From the NCBI GenBank assembly GCA_022579005.1, contig MU401455.1, forward strand, positions 248,001 to 312,000: a DNA stretch of 64,000 bases, in the 5' to 3' direction. This DNA is from Poronia punctata (Eukaryota > Ascomycota > Sordariomycetes > Xylariales > Xylariaceae). The stretch's first letter is position 1. Each line of letters begins with the position of its first letter. Positions 1 through 11,570 of this stretch are shown here, one piece after another. A program made the position numbers and the translations under genes. The notes below the pieces were generated by a model. It was not told the origin of the DNA and did not search any database. It saw only the letters and a list, made by a program, of their open reading frames with translations.

Positions 1-260
1 TTTTGTTTGTTTCTTTTCATCAGTTTCTTTTCTTTTGAGGGAATAAAGACGCCAACAAAGGTCGAATCGGTCGAGAGGAAATTAAAGTACGTACGATGAG
101 TCTTCGTACTCCCCAGTAGGGTTCCCCGAGTGTGGTTGAGATGTGTTTGTTCCTGTCCTTTTTTAAAAATGTCTTGTTTAGTATTGTTTAAACCCAAAAA
201 AAGAAAGGAGGGGGGGTGTACTTCGCGGGTTACGGATGATACTCTCATGTAGGCACGTCG
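1..260. other. 3' flank of the first minus-strand gene
   Basis: No gene is supported here. The stretch lies downstream of the minus-strand frame that ends at 261 and contains A-rich and G-rich homopolymer runs. It probably holds part of that gene's 3' untranslated region. Confidence 0.5.
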
Positions 261-1646
261 CTAGAATGAAAGGAAAAAAAGTTGTCTCTTTGTTAGTATT
301 TGTATTTTGAATGCGCGAAACAATCCTTCCTCCTGTGGTGATATCAGGGCAGAAAAGAAAAAAGGGGGGGGAAGAGGTAAAAAAAAACCTACACCGCCTT
401 CGTTATAATTAATATCCTTGAAAAAGTCCAAGATAGTAAACAACGCATGAGGCAACTCAAGCTCGATAGGTCCTCGATATTTCTGATCACCGTAATCCTT
501 CAATTCGGACAAGGGCATAGGGACGTCTTTTCTCGCCTCGTGGTTCGCGGCAAGAGATCGGTTGTGCAATGGTCGACGGGCATTCCGTAGCCATGCTCGC
601 CACGGACTGCCGACTACGGTGGGACGTAGAGGGATGGGGGAGCAGATGTCCCTTTCGTTGAAGAATGCGCCGGTAGGGTCGCTGCGGTAGTCTGGGATGA
701 TTATTTCGGGCACGGGGGCCAAGGCGGGGTGGGGTTTGAGACGGATCCCTGTGCCGGTTCCAGTGGGGAAGTCGTACACGGTTTCGACGTCGATGCCGTA
801 ACGTAATCCGTAATTGGCGCCCGGGAGCTGCGCGGCGCGGAGCTCGGCACATGTCTCGGTGTAGTATTTGTGTGCGACGAGCTCGGTGCTTTTACAAAGA
901 TTGAACATGTGTTCTCTGTTGGCATTTATGCGGTCGAGATATTCGTTGGTTATTCCCGGCATTCGGACGTCGACGACGATTGTTTTGAGTTTGTTGATTC
1001 GGATCATGAACTCGGTTAGAGCTTTGTCTAGCTCCGTCGTGTGGGCTTGGTATCCCTGGAGCATGCAATCTATGCCGTTGCGGAACCAGGTTGCCTTCAG
1101 ATCCCGGTATTGGGGGCCGCGGAATGGGAGGGTTTGCGCGAATACGATGGTATGCGTCCAGTCGTCACGCGTGTGCTTGCCCCGGATGGCCTTGAGGTTA
1201 TGATCTCGGTCCTCGCCGAGTAAGCGGAGGCCTCTGGCTTCGCGGTGTCTCTGGCGAGGGACGGCGAAGATCTTCTGCCAGAGGGAATAGTTTTTCGAGA
1301 GTCGCTCGACTTCTTTGCGCCAGAAATGCATCTCGCAGATGAGCACGCAATAATCCAGTTGGGCCGGCGTGAGCCTCCATAGGGCGGCATGGTGCATGGC
1401 TCTATCCAATGCGGAGACGGCTTTGAAACTCATCACGGTGGCATAGTCGTGTAGTACACTTCTTGGACCTAATATGGGCGGTGGTCCGAGGTTGAAGTGT
1501 GCAGCGGTACCGGGTTGTGAAGGTACTCCAGCGGCCGTCTCTAAGTCTCGGATGAATTTGAGAACATCTTTCTTGCTATTTTGCAATTTGTCCAAGAGTA
1601 CTTTGGCATATTCCCTCAGGGCAGCTTCTCGTATTGCAGTAGACAT
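261..1646 (-). CDS. Unrecognised protein, 461 codons
   Basis: I do not recognise this family. The frame is long, starts at a clear ATG (MSTAIREAALREY) and has balanced composition, so it is very likely a real gene. The N-terminal ~60 residues are charged and predicted helical; the middle is rich in Trp, Tyr, His and Arg, with conserved-looking stretches such as LWRLTPAQLDYCVLICEMHFW. No signal peptide or membrane segment is visible. The last ~35 codons, after ILDFFKDINYNEGG, turn into Pro/Phe-rich sequence encoded by A and G homopolymers. This suggests the true C-terminus lies near 390-400 or that a small intron was read through; the end is therefore uncertain. Upstream on the same strand are two consensus GTAAGT donors (near 1749-1754 and 1894-1899), which may mark introns in the 5' leader. 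Confidence 0.7.
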   Translation of the reverse strand: MSTAIREAALREYAKVLLDKLQNSKKDVLKFIRDLETAAGVPSQPGTAAHFNLGPPPILGPRSVLHDYATVMSFKAVSALDRAMHHAALWRLTPAQLDYCVLICEMHFWRKEVERLSKNYSLWQKIFAVPRQRHREARGLRLLGEDRDHNLKAIRGKHTRDDWTHTIVFAQTLPFRGPQYRDLKATWFRNGIDCMLQGYQAHTTELDKALTEFMIRINKLKTIVVDVRMPGITNEYLDRINANREHMFNLCKSTELVAHKYYTETCAELRAAQLPGANYGLRYGIDVETVYDFPTGTGTGIRLKPHPALAPVPEIIIPDYRSDPTGAFFNERDICSPIPLRPTVVGSPWRAWLRNARRPLHNRSLAANHEARKDVPMPLSELKDYGDQKYRGPIELELPHALFTILDFFKDINYNEGGVGFFLPLPPPFFFSALISPQEEGLFRAFKIQILTKRQLFFLSF

Positions 1647-2823
1647 TCTATGGCTAGAGTTAGAAATGTATAGGAGGGTGGGAATATAGCGCTGCAGAAC
1701 TCTGCATCATGTAAAGTCTTGGCCTAGGTAAGGTAGTCTAGAGTCTTGACTTACCTGTTCGTACCTCTTGTGGTCTTATCTTTTGTCGGGATGTAGGAAG
1801 TCTTAGTAAGTTGGAACTGAAGAAGAAAGATGTGTTAGACAAGTGTAGATGAAGACATAAGGTGCGCATCAGGGAGGAGGCGTTGCATCATTACTTACAA
1901 GGTAGAGTTCCTCGTGGTTGTCGGTCCCGAATGTTCTTGCTGAAGTCCTACGCTTCAATCTAAGCTCGAGGACCTGGTCTGGATACAGAAGAGTATGTCT
2001 TGGAAGTACACAAGAGTACTCTCGCAGAGAATAAAGAAACCCAAGGGTCTGTATGGTCGGGAAGAGTAGATAGATGAGGAAGACGAATTATGGGTGGGAA
2101 GAAGAAGGCCTTGATCTAGGATCCCCAGGGAAATCTCTGTAAGTTTATAAACAAATTTCTCGACGGACATGGTGGATTGTCTATAGGGCAAAAGGACCAT
2201 AACAATAGAATTGTGTGCTTAGCAGAGGGCGTCGACCTTGTTCACGATGCTAACCATTTATGTAACGCCTAATGTGGCCATAGGCCCATAGAGTCATTGA
2301 TGGCACAATGTGCGGTGGGTACGATGTGAATGGCAAGTCGACAAACGTGGGAACTGGATTTGTTTGTCTTCTCGAAGCTTGATAGCACCTTTGTCACCTT
2401 TTGCCCCATGGATAGTTTGTCATCAAACCGTACGGAAGAAAGGACCATGTGTTCTATCGAGTCTGTATGGACATTGGCAGTCTATCTGATTCCGGGAGGG
2501 GTAACCTCTCCTGCCGAGGGCCCAGGGGTGACAGCTGTTCCCAATAAAAAGCCACGTATTTGGTATGTCCTCACTTCTCCCATCAGTCACCCCTACTGCA
2601 TGATGAGATTTCGTAGCGGCCGTGTCTGGATTCTTGATGAGGCGTGCGGCCTGTCGATTTGTCTTTCAACATCCAAAAGCCAAAGATATCTGCTCCCGGG
2701 GATAATCCGGACGTAAAGCGAGGTTATGTCCAGGGACTCTGGGTATTGGAACCTGTATACAGGCAAGATAAGAAAACTTCAGGACCTTGAATAGTTGGAT
2801 TCATCACTTCGTCGACCGCTGCA
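1647..2823. other. Spacer: 5' leader of first gene and 3' flank of YAE1
   Basis: No supported gene. On the minus strand, GTAAGT donor-like sites near 1749-1754 and 1894-1899 could belong to leader introns of the first gene. A plus-strand frame of 128 codons at 2330-2716 has no recognisable domain and no intron structure, and is treated as chance. Confidence 0.45.
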
Positions 2824-3534
2824 TCACCATTCAATCAAATCTTTCTTCGTACTTTCAGGCTTCGTCCCAGTCTCCGCAGTGACATCCCCATGCTCATGGG
2901 CAGGTCTATCTCTCAGAATCAGAATCTCCCGGTCTATCCGCCTCTCCTCGGCCACCTGTTTAGCAATCCCCGTCCATTTCGCAATCAGAGGATGTTGCTC
3001 TGCAATATCCGGATACGTAAGCTCGCCCCCGTCACGTGGTGCAGTGACGGGGTACGTCCACGTGCCATCAGGGGCCCAGTAGTCAGAAGTGAAGAGTCTC
3101 TCTGGATTCAGTTCATCCGCCGCCTGCGACAGAAGTTTGGCGGCGCGCTTGTCACCATCGCCACTCTTGGATAGTGCGGCACTGATAGCTTCCAACAGAC
3201 CGAGGACCTGTCCGGCTTTCAGGCCAATGTTGGCTCCCAGTGCATACCCCTGATCGAAGCCAGCTTGAATAGCACTCGCCTTGCCCCTCGTGATGCCTTC
3301 TCGATAGCCGATGCTGTTATGCTGAGCTTGAAGTCTCCGGGTATCGAGTGACATGTCCATGTTTTGAGGGGTGGGATTTTGCGGTAGGGGAGAATCAAGG
3401 TCCGCACCAAATGGGTCGTACTCGTCTTCGTCTGCGTCAACGTGCACATTGGTTGCCATTGGACTTGGGGAGATGCTGCTCGGCTGTATCATCAACTCGT
3501 CGCCGTAGAGTCCTGGAGATTGTGCTTGATGCAT
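2824..3534 (-). CDS. YAE1: Yae1-family Fe-S cluster adaptor
   Basis: Yae1, with Lto1, links the cytosolic iron-sulfur assembly machinery to its client Rli1/ABCE1, the ribosome-recycling ATPase (known for the yeast family). The diagnostic deca-GX3 region is seen about residues 75-110: glycines recur every fourth residue in GYREGITRGKASAIQAGFDQ followed by GYALGANIGLKAGQ. Before it comes an acidic stretch (DADEDEYDPFGADLDSP) typical of fungal Yae1 N-termini. I chose the ATG at 3534 (MHQAQSPG), giving 236 residues; the frame is open to another ATG at 3561 and a later one at 3459, so the first residues are uncertain. No introns are needed. The C-terminus is charged and ends DLIEW. Confidence 0.85.
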   Translation of the reverse strand: MHQAQSPGLYGDELMIQPSSISPSPMATNVHVDADEDEYDPFGADLDSPLPQNPTPQNMDMSLDTRRLQAQHNSIGYREGITRGKASAIQAGFDQGYALGANIGLKAGQVLGLLEAISAALSKSGDGDKRAAKLLSQAADELNPERLFTSDYWAPDGTWTYPVTAPRDGGELTYPDIAEQHPLIAKWTGIAKQVAEERRIDREILILRDRPAHEHGDVTAETGTKPESTKKDLIEW

Positions 3535-3561
3535 TGGACCCCGCTTTAACAGTGAACACAC

Positions 3562-4064
3562 AATAAGTTGTGTTATTACTCCGATTTTACTTTTTAGACT
3601 TGTCTATGATGACCTTTTACCGATGGGCCTGTGTATTGTCAAGAATGTAGTCAGAGTATCGTCACCGAGCTCCTACCAAAGCCCCAACCTAAATTCATAT
3701 TGCACATGTACTCGTAAAGACGTTAAAAGAAAACTGGGTATAGCGCCCCATCATTTAACGAGACGACATGCTGATTGGTTGATCAGGTACTCTATACAAG
3801 TAGGTACTCAATGTAACAAGTACTGACATAAGCATATGAGTACACCTTCATTGCTCTTGCCAGTTAGTTCCGAGCACTACTGTAACACGTAACCATCACA
3901 ATACAAGTAGGTCGATTTTGCTGTTGACAACTCACAGTCGGCGCGCAGGCTGTAGACTAAATACCAACTAGTTTAGGTAGGCAAAATACAACATCGCCGT
4001 GTCTACTCGTATAAACCCATTCATCCTATCACGTCAGAACCCCCCTCTCCCCTTTTGTAACCTC
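3562..4064. other. Spacer between YAE1 and the RraA-like gene
   Basis: No gene seen. It holds the upstream region of YAE1 and the 3' flank of the RraA-like gene, with several TACCTA/AGTACT-like short motifs that are common in spacers of this window. Confidence 0.45.
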
Positions 4065-5164
4065 CTACGATCTAAACTTCTTACTCGCCTCAACAAAACT
4101 CATCCCTTTCTTAATCTCCACAGCCATTTTCTCATCGGCCTAAAATTTCAATCCCAGTTAGTAACCTTGATCGATGCATCTGACTGACCTGAAATAACAA
4201 AACAACCAAAAAAGAAAAAGAAAAAAAAACATACCTCAACCTGCTTCCTCATCAAAGGCAAAGCCCTCTCCGCCAACTCCACCGGCAAAACAACAACACC
4301 ATTAACATCAGCAATCAAATAATCGCCCGGCCGAATCTCCATATCCTTCTGCTCCTCACTCTGTAACTTGACAGGGACATTGACGGCCGCGACTTTGAGT
4401 AATTCCGCTGGGGGGGCTGTTCCCACGTCTCTTGCAAAGATCTGATACATATGTATAACACCTGTATTAATAAAAATAAAATGCAAAAAGTAGATCAGAG
4501 AAGGGGGAGGAGGGGGGGGGGGTGGTGGAGAGTGATTTATTTTACCGGATATCCCAAATCCCTCTGTTCCTGAACATCACGAAACCTCCCATCAATAACC
4601 GAACCGACCGCCCCTAGAAATTGCGCCCTCGTGGACATCAACCCGCCATAAACGGCATTGGGCGTCTTCGCAGGACAAGAGACGAATATCACCGCGCCTT
4701 TCGGGACTTGATCGATCTAGGTTTTTTTTTACAGCACGATTAATCATCACACCATCACCACCGTACCAGAAAGAAAAAAAAAAAAGAAGGAAAAAAAGCT
4801 GGGAAAGAAAGAAAGGGAAAAAAACAAACGTACATAATGTCCCCCCGCATATTTCGGCACCGGATCATCAAGAGGGACATATTGAACCGTATAAGCCTTG
4901 CCGACAATCTTCGTCGAACCTTCCTGGCGGACGGGTGACCACATGGTCAGACCGGATAGGAAGCCTCCATTGCGGTATTTCAGCTTGATGAGTGCGTCCG
5001 AGACGTCGCACCTTTTTTTTTTTTTTTCCTTTGTCAACTCATGTTCAAGGTCTAGAAAATTAACCACAACTAATATATAAGTGGTTGACAAGACACAAAA
5101 CAATTACATACGTCGTATATTCCTGGAGTGCTTCGACGATAGGGTCGGTCGAGTCTTCTGCCAT
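4065..5164 (-). CDS. RraA-like / 4-hydroxy-4-methyl-2-oxoglutarate aldolase family
   Basis: The family cleaves 4-hydroxy-4-methyl-2-oxoglutarate or decarboxylates oxaloacetate with a divalent metal; the bacterial relative RraA inhibits RNase E, a role not expected here. Five exons join in one frame of 227 residues: 5112-5164, 4834-5011, 4546-4716, 4235-4441 and 4065-4139, with GTATGT, GTACGT, GTAAAA and GTATGT donors. Seen motifs: TTCDVSDAL near residue 17; PKGAVIFVSCPAKTPNAVYG; GGLMSTRAQFLGAVGSVIDG with RFRDVQE (the conserved G-x-R-D metal and substrate loop) near residues 98-125; and the IRPGDYLIADVNGVVVLP strand near residue 170. The C-terminal helix (ADEKMAVEIKKGMSF) is in the last exon. 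Introns contain unusually long A/T homopolymers. The exact substrate cannot be told from sequence. Confidence 0.88.
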
Positions 5165-6290
5165 CTTTTTTCTCTCTTTTTCTTCTTCTTTTCCTTCACT
5201 TTTCCTGTTTTTAGAGATAATAATAATAATAAATAGTCACAGTTGGATAATTACCCAAGTATCTACCTTCCTAGGTATTATAATTAGGTACTCGTAATTA
5301 TCTCACCTCTCCTAAAAAAGCTGGTGGTTCATTGTACGATGTGAAGAAGAGGGGAGGGAATATCTACCTAGCATGTCTTCTAGATGGTCTACGTACTAAG
5401 ACTACCGTATGTACTAATAATTACTTACATAAACCTATATCATTTTAGTCTCGGTATCTACTCCGTCAACCACCAGGTAATTAATACAATAGGTATGTTA
5501 CTTATAAAAACCGCACATGACGTAACGTGCTTATAAGCGCGACATCGGAATCCGCCTAGCCGCACCACGTCGACTACGGAAACCAGGGCCATTTAGATAG
5601 ACTACAACAACTAACCTACAAATCTGATCCATGTCCAGCTTATCAATCAAGTTGAAGCACCTGATAACTCAAAGCTGGATAACTAACATTTCGTACAAAA
5701 CTTTTAACTGAACTGCAACTGTTACTGAGGTCCGGTGGCCCGATGCCCGGATCCTCCCGTACCTCGGTAAGGATATATGTGTAACTTGGGCCAAAGAGGG
5801 ACGATAGGGCGGGGAACCCACGTCTGGGGTAATTTACGAGGTAATTGGGTAATTATTAGCCAGACACATACGTGTACATCCGAGTACCTTACCTCTAGTA
5901 CTCGTACACCTGAACCTGGACCGGATTAGCAAGTCAAATATCCAGGGTCCAAATACATAACATCGGCAGAATTGAATTTCAGTTATTATTACCTAGGTAT
6001 GAAATGAGCAATGAAAGGCCGTCTTGTCGTTCATAGTCTACATCTTTAAATGATGCAAACCCGCCTGTAAATGACCAGCCATTACAGACCTTCTACACAA
6101 TAAGACTGTCTTACCACGGCTTAAATATGGTGCTAAGGTTAGGTAATGACAATGAAAACCACCTCATGGGCCCATCTTCAAATCATGCGTCGCATTTTGC
6201 ATACCATGGCCCGTATCGCTTCTTGCACACTGCCACTCTCCGACTCTAGAACTGGAAGCCCACATTCTAACTTACTGACACGACCTGTGA
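5165..6290. other. Spacer between RraA-like gene and MFS transporter
   Basis: No gene seen. It is AT-rich with TAATAATAAT and repeated TACCTAGG/ACTCGTA-type motifs. It should contain the promoter of the RraA-like gene and the 3' flank of the MFS gene. Confidence 0.45.
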
Positions 6291-8243
6291 TCAGTGATCA
6301 CTGACAGCTCGCTGAAACGTACTCGGGCGAGGATATGGATGAGCCCCTAGATGTCTGGGAGCAAGGTCATCCAGCTCTGTCTCACTTTGCTCCGTTCCCA
6401 ACGCTTCTTTCGACGCAACAGTACCAGGCATGGGCGGAGGTCGGCCCTCATATGTAAAAAAGCTGACAGCTACGCCTATCGCAGCAATCCCGATCATCAA
6501 TTTGATGTCATCTGTAAACGCCTCGGCGTACACCGACTTCACCTTCAACTGAAGCGCGGGCGGCAGCCATTGGGCAATGGTTGGACTATGATGAAGTGCG
6601 CTCAGATCATCCGGATCCATAACGCCACTGAGATCTTTGTCCACACGGGCGTTGAGGAGGATACTGCAGAGCGCGATCCCGATACTGCCCCCGAGAACTC
6701 GAGCCTGTGCGACTATACCCTGTGCCACGGCGAGGTCGGCCTTCTGGGACTGGATCGAGGCCATGATCGTCGCAGATCCCAGTGAGAGTCCAATTCCTAG
6801 GCCGAGAAGTACCTGGAAGCCATACTGTGCTTTCGTCTCCGTTGTTGTGTCACGCAGCATCAGCATGAGCCCGACTCCTAGGAGCTGGAAGAAATGAGCC
6901 GCCATGAGGGTCCAAGATGTATTGTTGCGCCGACGGGAAACGGCACCGGCCGAGAAAGCCCCTAGTGAAGTGGCACCAAGCATGGGGAGCAGGTGTATGC
7001 CCGAGAGGAGGGCGCTGTCCCCGTTGACGATCTGGAAGCGCTCTGGCAAGACAACCAGGATCGTGATGTAGACAAAACCAGTGCAAAAGGTGCATCTGTC
7101 TGGGTTAGCCTCGTTAAATGACAGCAGAGGTAGGCCCTAGGGTGCCCTGTGGGTACATACATGACACAAGCTGAGTAGACCCGGCCCATGAGGCGAAGTG
7201 GTAATACTGGCTCAATGGTGGAATGTTGCTTTGTAGCCAACATGTACTCCCAGGCCGCGAAGCCGACCCAGCCGAGAAAGGATACGAGCAGCGAAACAAC
7301 AATGACCGGGTTATTCCAAGAGTAACTATATGCTCCCGCTTCTTGGAGGGCAAAAACCAGTAGGGTACAGGCAGCGATTATCAGCACATTGCCCAGAAAA
7401 TCTATCCGCCGAAGGGAATCCATGCCGTGTATTCGAGGTCCAACTTTGGCCGGCCAAGACAGATATAAGACGACAACAAGTACAACACCAAATGGAACAC
7501 TGCGTTATCAAGTTTTAGCAAAGTTGGGAGGACAAGACGCCGTAACCAGGAGCGATCGGACAGGGGGAGGGGCCATATTCCTTCTTGTTACGTACTTGAT
7601 CAGGAAAATCCATCTCCAACTGGCCGTTGTCGAAATAACACCACCCAGAACGGGGCCAAGGACGTAGGAAACGGCGAGGGTAAGGCCGACCAAAGCACCC
7701 ATGAGACTCGGATTGTGAACTGGGCCGACTTCAAACAAGGCAATCTGGGCGAGGCTGTAGAGGCCGGAACCTCCCATACCTTGAAATACTCGACACACGA
7801 TCCTACATCCTTGTTAGCGTATGGCCGCCAAGGCCGGGCGTTGAGGTGAGTGTGAAGCATGCTTGACATACAGTTGCGTCATAGTCTGTGCGAGGCCGCA
7901 GCCGATCGAAAAACCAGAAAACAAAACCCAAGCGGCGCACAGAGTGTCGCGTCGGCCATAGATGTCACTGAACTTGGCGAAACCAATGGCTAGCCCTAGA
8001 TACGCTAAAAGGTAGGACAGTACAACCCAGGGGGCGTCGAGAAAATTGTGTAGGTCGATGGAAATGGTGACCAGCGACGTCGAGACGATCGAGGCATCTA
8101 GACTGGAAAATAGGAGCCCGAGTAACAGACTGCCACGCGTCAGCGAAACGATTAGGGATACAGTAGGGAGAAGGATAGGGGACGCTTCACATTGCTACAA
8201 GAGCGATCTGGCGCCAGCCACGAGGAACCTCCTGACTAGCCAT
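6291..8243 (-). CDS. MFS drug/metabolite efflux transporter, DHA14 type
   Basis: Proton-driven exporter of the plasma or vacuolar membrane. Five exons join to 553 residues in one frame: 8191-8243, 7872-8129, 7596-7802, 7161-7499 and 6291-7095. The first helix reads LLLGLLFSSLDASIVSTSLV, matching the D1 motif of the DHA2/14-TM group. Motif A follows as GFAKFSDIYGRRDTL. Motif C is AVSYVLGPVLGGVISTTASW, followed by RWIFLINVPFG. The C-terminal exon has the remaining helices and a hydrophilic tail. The chosen ATG (MASQEVPRGW) leaves only ~17 residues before helix 1, shorter than usual, so an upstream exon may be missing. No biosynthetic genes flank it, so nothing here indicates a metabolite cluster; its substrate is unknown. 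Confidence 0.88.
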
Positions 8244-11200
8244 CGTCCCTGCAGGGCCCACGACGGGATTGTTGATCGCGGTCCTTGATCACAAGGAGAT
8301 AGGGGTTATCTGAGAACCTGGACAGCAATGGGAGTACTTGTCGTCGTAGGCAGGTAGCCAGTCAATTTCCGGGGTTGGCAGAAGTCTCTTTCACGATCCA
8401 GCTTCCTTCTAACAAAATGGTGGTAGATGGTGTGTGCGTTGGCCACGGCTGGACTACAATAACAAAGGTCAATAACCTGCTCAGTTTGAAGGGCTGGGCA
8501 AGTCGTGGGGCCTTGCTACGGCCAGACTTATAGTTGAGTAGTAAAGCCTGGGTGAGTTTCTACGTGGAGTATCAGAGATGGTTGGCCCAGTTTCTCTTCT
8601 GAGTAAGGGACATTGATTGCATCCCTACAGGACGTGCGGCGGGTCTGGATCTGGTCAATTCAAAACAATCTAGCTGGTAGCTAGAATTTTCCAGCTACCA
8701 AGCAATCTTCAATCTTCAATCTTCCCGATGGGATAATCCAGGAGAATAGGTGGGCGCTGCGCAATTGTGAGGAGATTCATCAATAAACCTAGGTGGGTGC
8801 AGTGGATGACCGGCCTGGCCTTCCTGTCCATACCTAACCCACAAGAAAGGGGTGGTAACCGCATTGAAGCGATTGCATTGAGATTTAATACCCATTGAAA
8901 TGGTTACGCGCCTACCTCTTCTTTACCCGTTGCTTGCCTATCCTTCCTTGGTAGGCGACCAGCTTCGTGGGTGACAGGGCAGGTGGAATCGAGAACATTG
9001 TCCCTGGAAAGTCCATGTCAAGCCACCATGACCAGGTGGTAGGCAACCGCCAAATGTAGGTTGGCCTACCTAATTCCGCTATCCTATATCTTAGGCCAAG
9101 AATAGACTGCACCTCAGGTTTGACGGTGGTTTAGGAAGCAGCTAGGGAAGTGCGCTGCAGCACTTGCCCTTCTCGACCTGTTGCTGTGCCTGTCCTTCAT
9201 CGCGTGTCTCACGTCTCTTCGTAGGTACTAACGCCATTTACCAGAAACTTTCAAGGTAACGCGAGGTAACGTGAGGATGGTAGGTGTATAGCTGAATCAC
9301 GTTGAACTAGAGACCAAAGTCAGAAGAGTCTGTCTTATGGCAAAACCATGGGTATCCGTGATCCTCGCACAACTATTCTCCAGGCCCGACCCCCTGGGGC
9401 TCTGGATCGTCTTCCTGCAGAGCTCATTTGGATGGAATATGTCTTTGCGTTGCACACGTGTCCGCATACTTGCACGCATGGATGCATGTCTCCAGCCATG
9501 CGGTTAAGTTTATCGACATGTCTGACTCTGTATGCTCCACAGTCAGGTTTCACGATGAAATCTCTAGCATATGCTCGCTAGAAACTGGGCGTGTTCTAAG
9601 GTGAAGGCGTAATGATAGGGCTATGTCTGAGCTGGTGTTGTACAGGTTGACATCTGTGATTTGTCGTAATACTAGCTGGAGTAACGCTGAATAACTGTCT
9701 GTTTGCTAGATGATTGTGACACGGCCGGGTGAAGGATGTACTAGCCGAGCCCGTGCTTATTGTTGCTGACTGAATTCCACCGACTGTGTGATTCCAAGCT
9801 AGCTTTATGCTCGCTTATGGGATGGTTCGGGGCAGTCAAACGTTCTGCGCAACTTGAAGACAAGTTAAAGGTTACTAGAGCCGAGTGTCTTAACTTTTGA
9901 CACACAACATGTCTTGAGATGACATTCTGTATTGTCTTTGCAACGGAGATAAGGATGACCAGTGGAAATATTTCATATCTACTCACGTGCTACTCATATA
10001 TACAGAATGACGATTATAATACAGACAAAATTGCTCTGCCCATTGCACTCGTCTCAACTTTGAAGCGTGCTGGAGATAGATACAAGTAGTATGCTATAAG
10101 TAGAAAATCAACAAAACTTGGCAGGAGGCTAGAAGCGGGAAGATCCACAGTTGACATTAAACTTTACCCTGATAGGTAATAATATGTGCAAGATCAGGGA
10201 ATTTCTGACTTGATAAATGCATTGATCTTGTACCCTTTATCTTGAAGATTGCTGCAGTAGTGATCTAGGGGTGAAATTTCTCTTGTATGTTTTCCCTAAT
10301 CCATTCCCTAGGCAAAGTACTTTAAGTTTACTCTTAGAGAATCTTTTTTTTTTCTTCTTTACTAAATATATTTAAATTCTGCATTCATTCCCTGTTAAAG
10401 AAGTAGTAGCATGTATTATCAATTTGTTAGCTGCGCTGGCAAGCAAGCCATTCCCTTTTGTTGTACTTGTAAATCTGCTGTGGCTTTGCGGCTGTACGCA
10501 GCCCACCAATGAGGTTACTAGGACCCCATAGATTGTGGGCTTTGTACAGGCCCACTCTACTTGTAGGATGCCGAATTTAATCACAGTAGGTTTACACGCT
10601 ACTAAACAATAGATTCGGCAGACACCTTTACTAATCCTAGAATTGTATGGGTATACTATGTATAGTATCTGCAGCTAATAAGCCGTTTGTTCTTTGCACC
10701 GCACATATAGGCTTTCTTGTAATCAGCATCTTTAATGGACAGCTTGTATATCAGTCAAGATGTGCGCCGGTCAAATAGCAATTGCCAATAGGCTCCCGTC
10801 TCCTGCCTAATGAGAACCCACAAAACAGTGGCACCCAAGCCTCAAGGGTTGCTGAGCTCTGATTAAAAGTGGCAGCTCTGTATGTAGGAAGTACCTAATA
10901 ATACACATAGGTGCATTCAAACAGGCAGGTGCTATCATGTGTACTTACCTGTACATCTGATGTAGGCCAAAATATGCGTACTGGTAGTGGTAGGTAAGAA
11001 GATAACAAAACTGATTAAAAATCGATTCTATCCTACCATCTTCTGTCAGCGGCGTATTCCTCCTTTCCTGCTTTCCTTTACCCCCTCGTTGCAACCTCTC
11101 GAGGTAGCATCTACGTCTGTTTTTCTTGTTCTTCAACTCGTCGCTCATTTATTTAGTTCAGCCTCGTTGGTTTTGCACGCTCCTTTCTCCTGTGTACACT

Positions 11201-11570
11201 CTCTTTCCCTCCAACTTCAATATTATAGTTCTGTTACCGTCAGCCTGCGGGGGTCCAATTCAAGAGGACAGACAGCCTTGCCCACCAGCTTCATCTTGTT
11301 GCCGATGTCTGTTCATATTTTATGACCAATTACTAGACTTACTTGTAGTTTTCCCCGTGATGTGTAGTCTTATACTATACTGTACATAACTTGGGACACA
11401 TACATGCGACACATGCCATATATTTATACCGCAACGTATATACGCACACATATATACGCGTACATACATCCGAAGGCATCCGAGGGCATACAAGAACGCG
11501 CAGACGTTGGCTTTTGAATCCGACCCTATTTTTAGCAGTCGAGATTTGCTGTGCCGGTAACTAGCCCATC
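8244..11570. other. Gene-poor 3.3 kb spacer
   Basis: No gene could be supported on either strand; frames are short and show no recognisable domain. The part near 9.7-10.9 kb is AT-rich. A triplicated 7-bp unit (AATCTTC) lies near 8704-8724. The right end, 11.0-11.55 kb, is pyrimidine-rich and then carries ATATACGC/TACATAC runs, probably the promoter and leader of the aspartic protease. It may include decayed mobile DNA, but I cannot identify any element. Confidence 0.4.

Noticed and set aside
2330..2716. Plus-strand frame of 128 codons
   Set aside because: No recognisable domain, no splice support, and it lies in a probable leader/3'-flank region; open frames of this size arise by chance.
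6291..11570. Idea that the MFS pump marks a secondary-metabolite cluster
   Set aside because: No synthase, tailoring enzyme or cluster regulator is found on either side.
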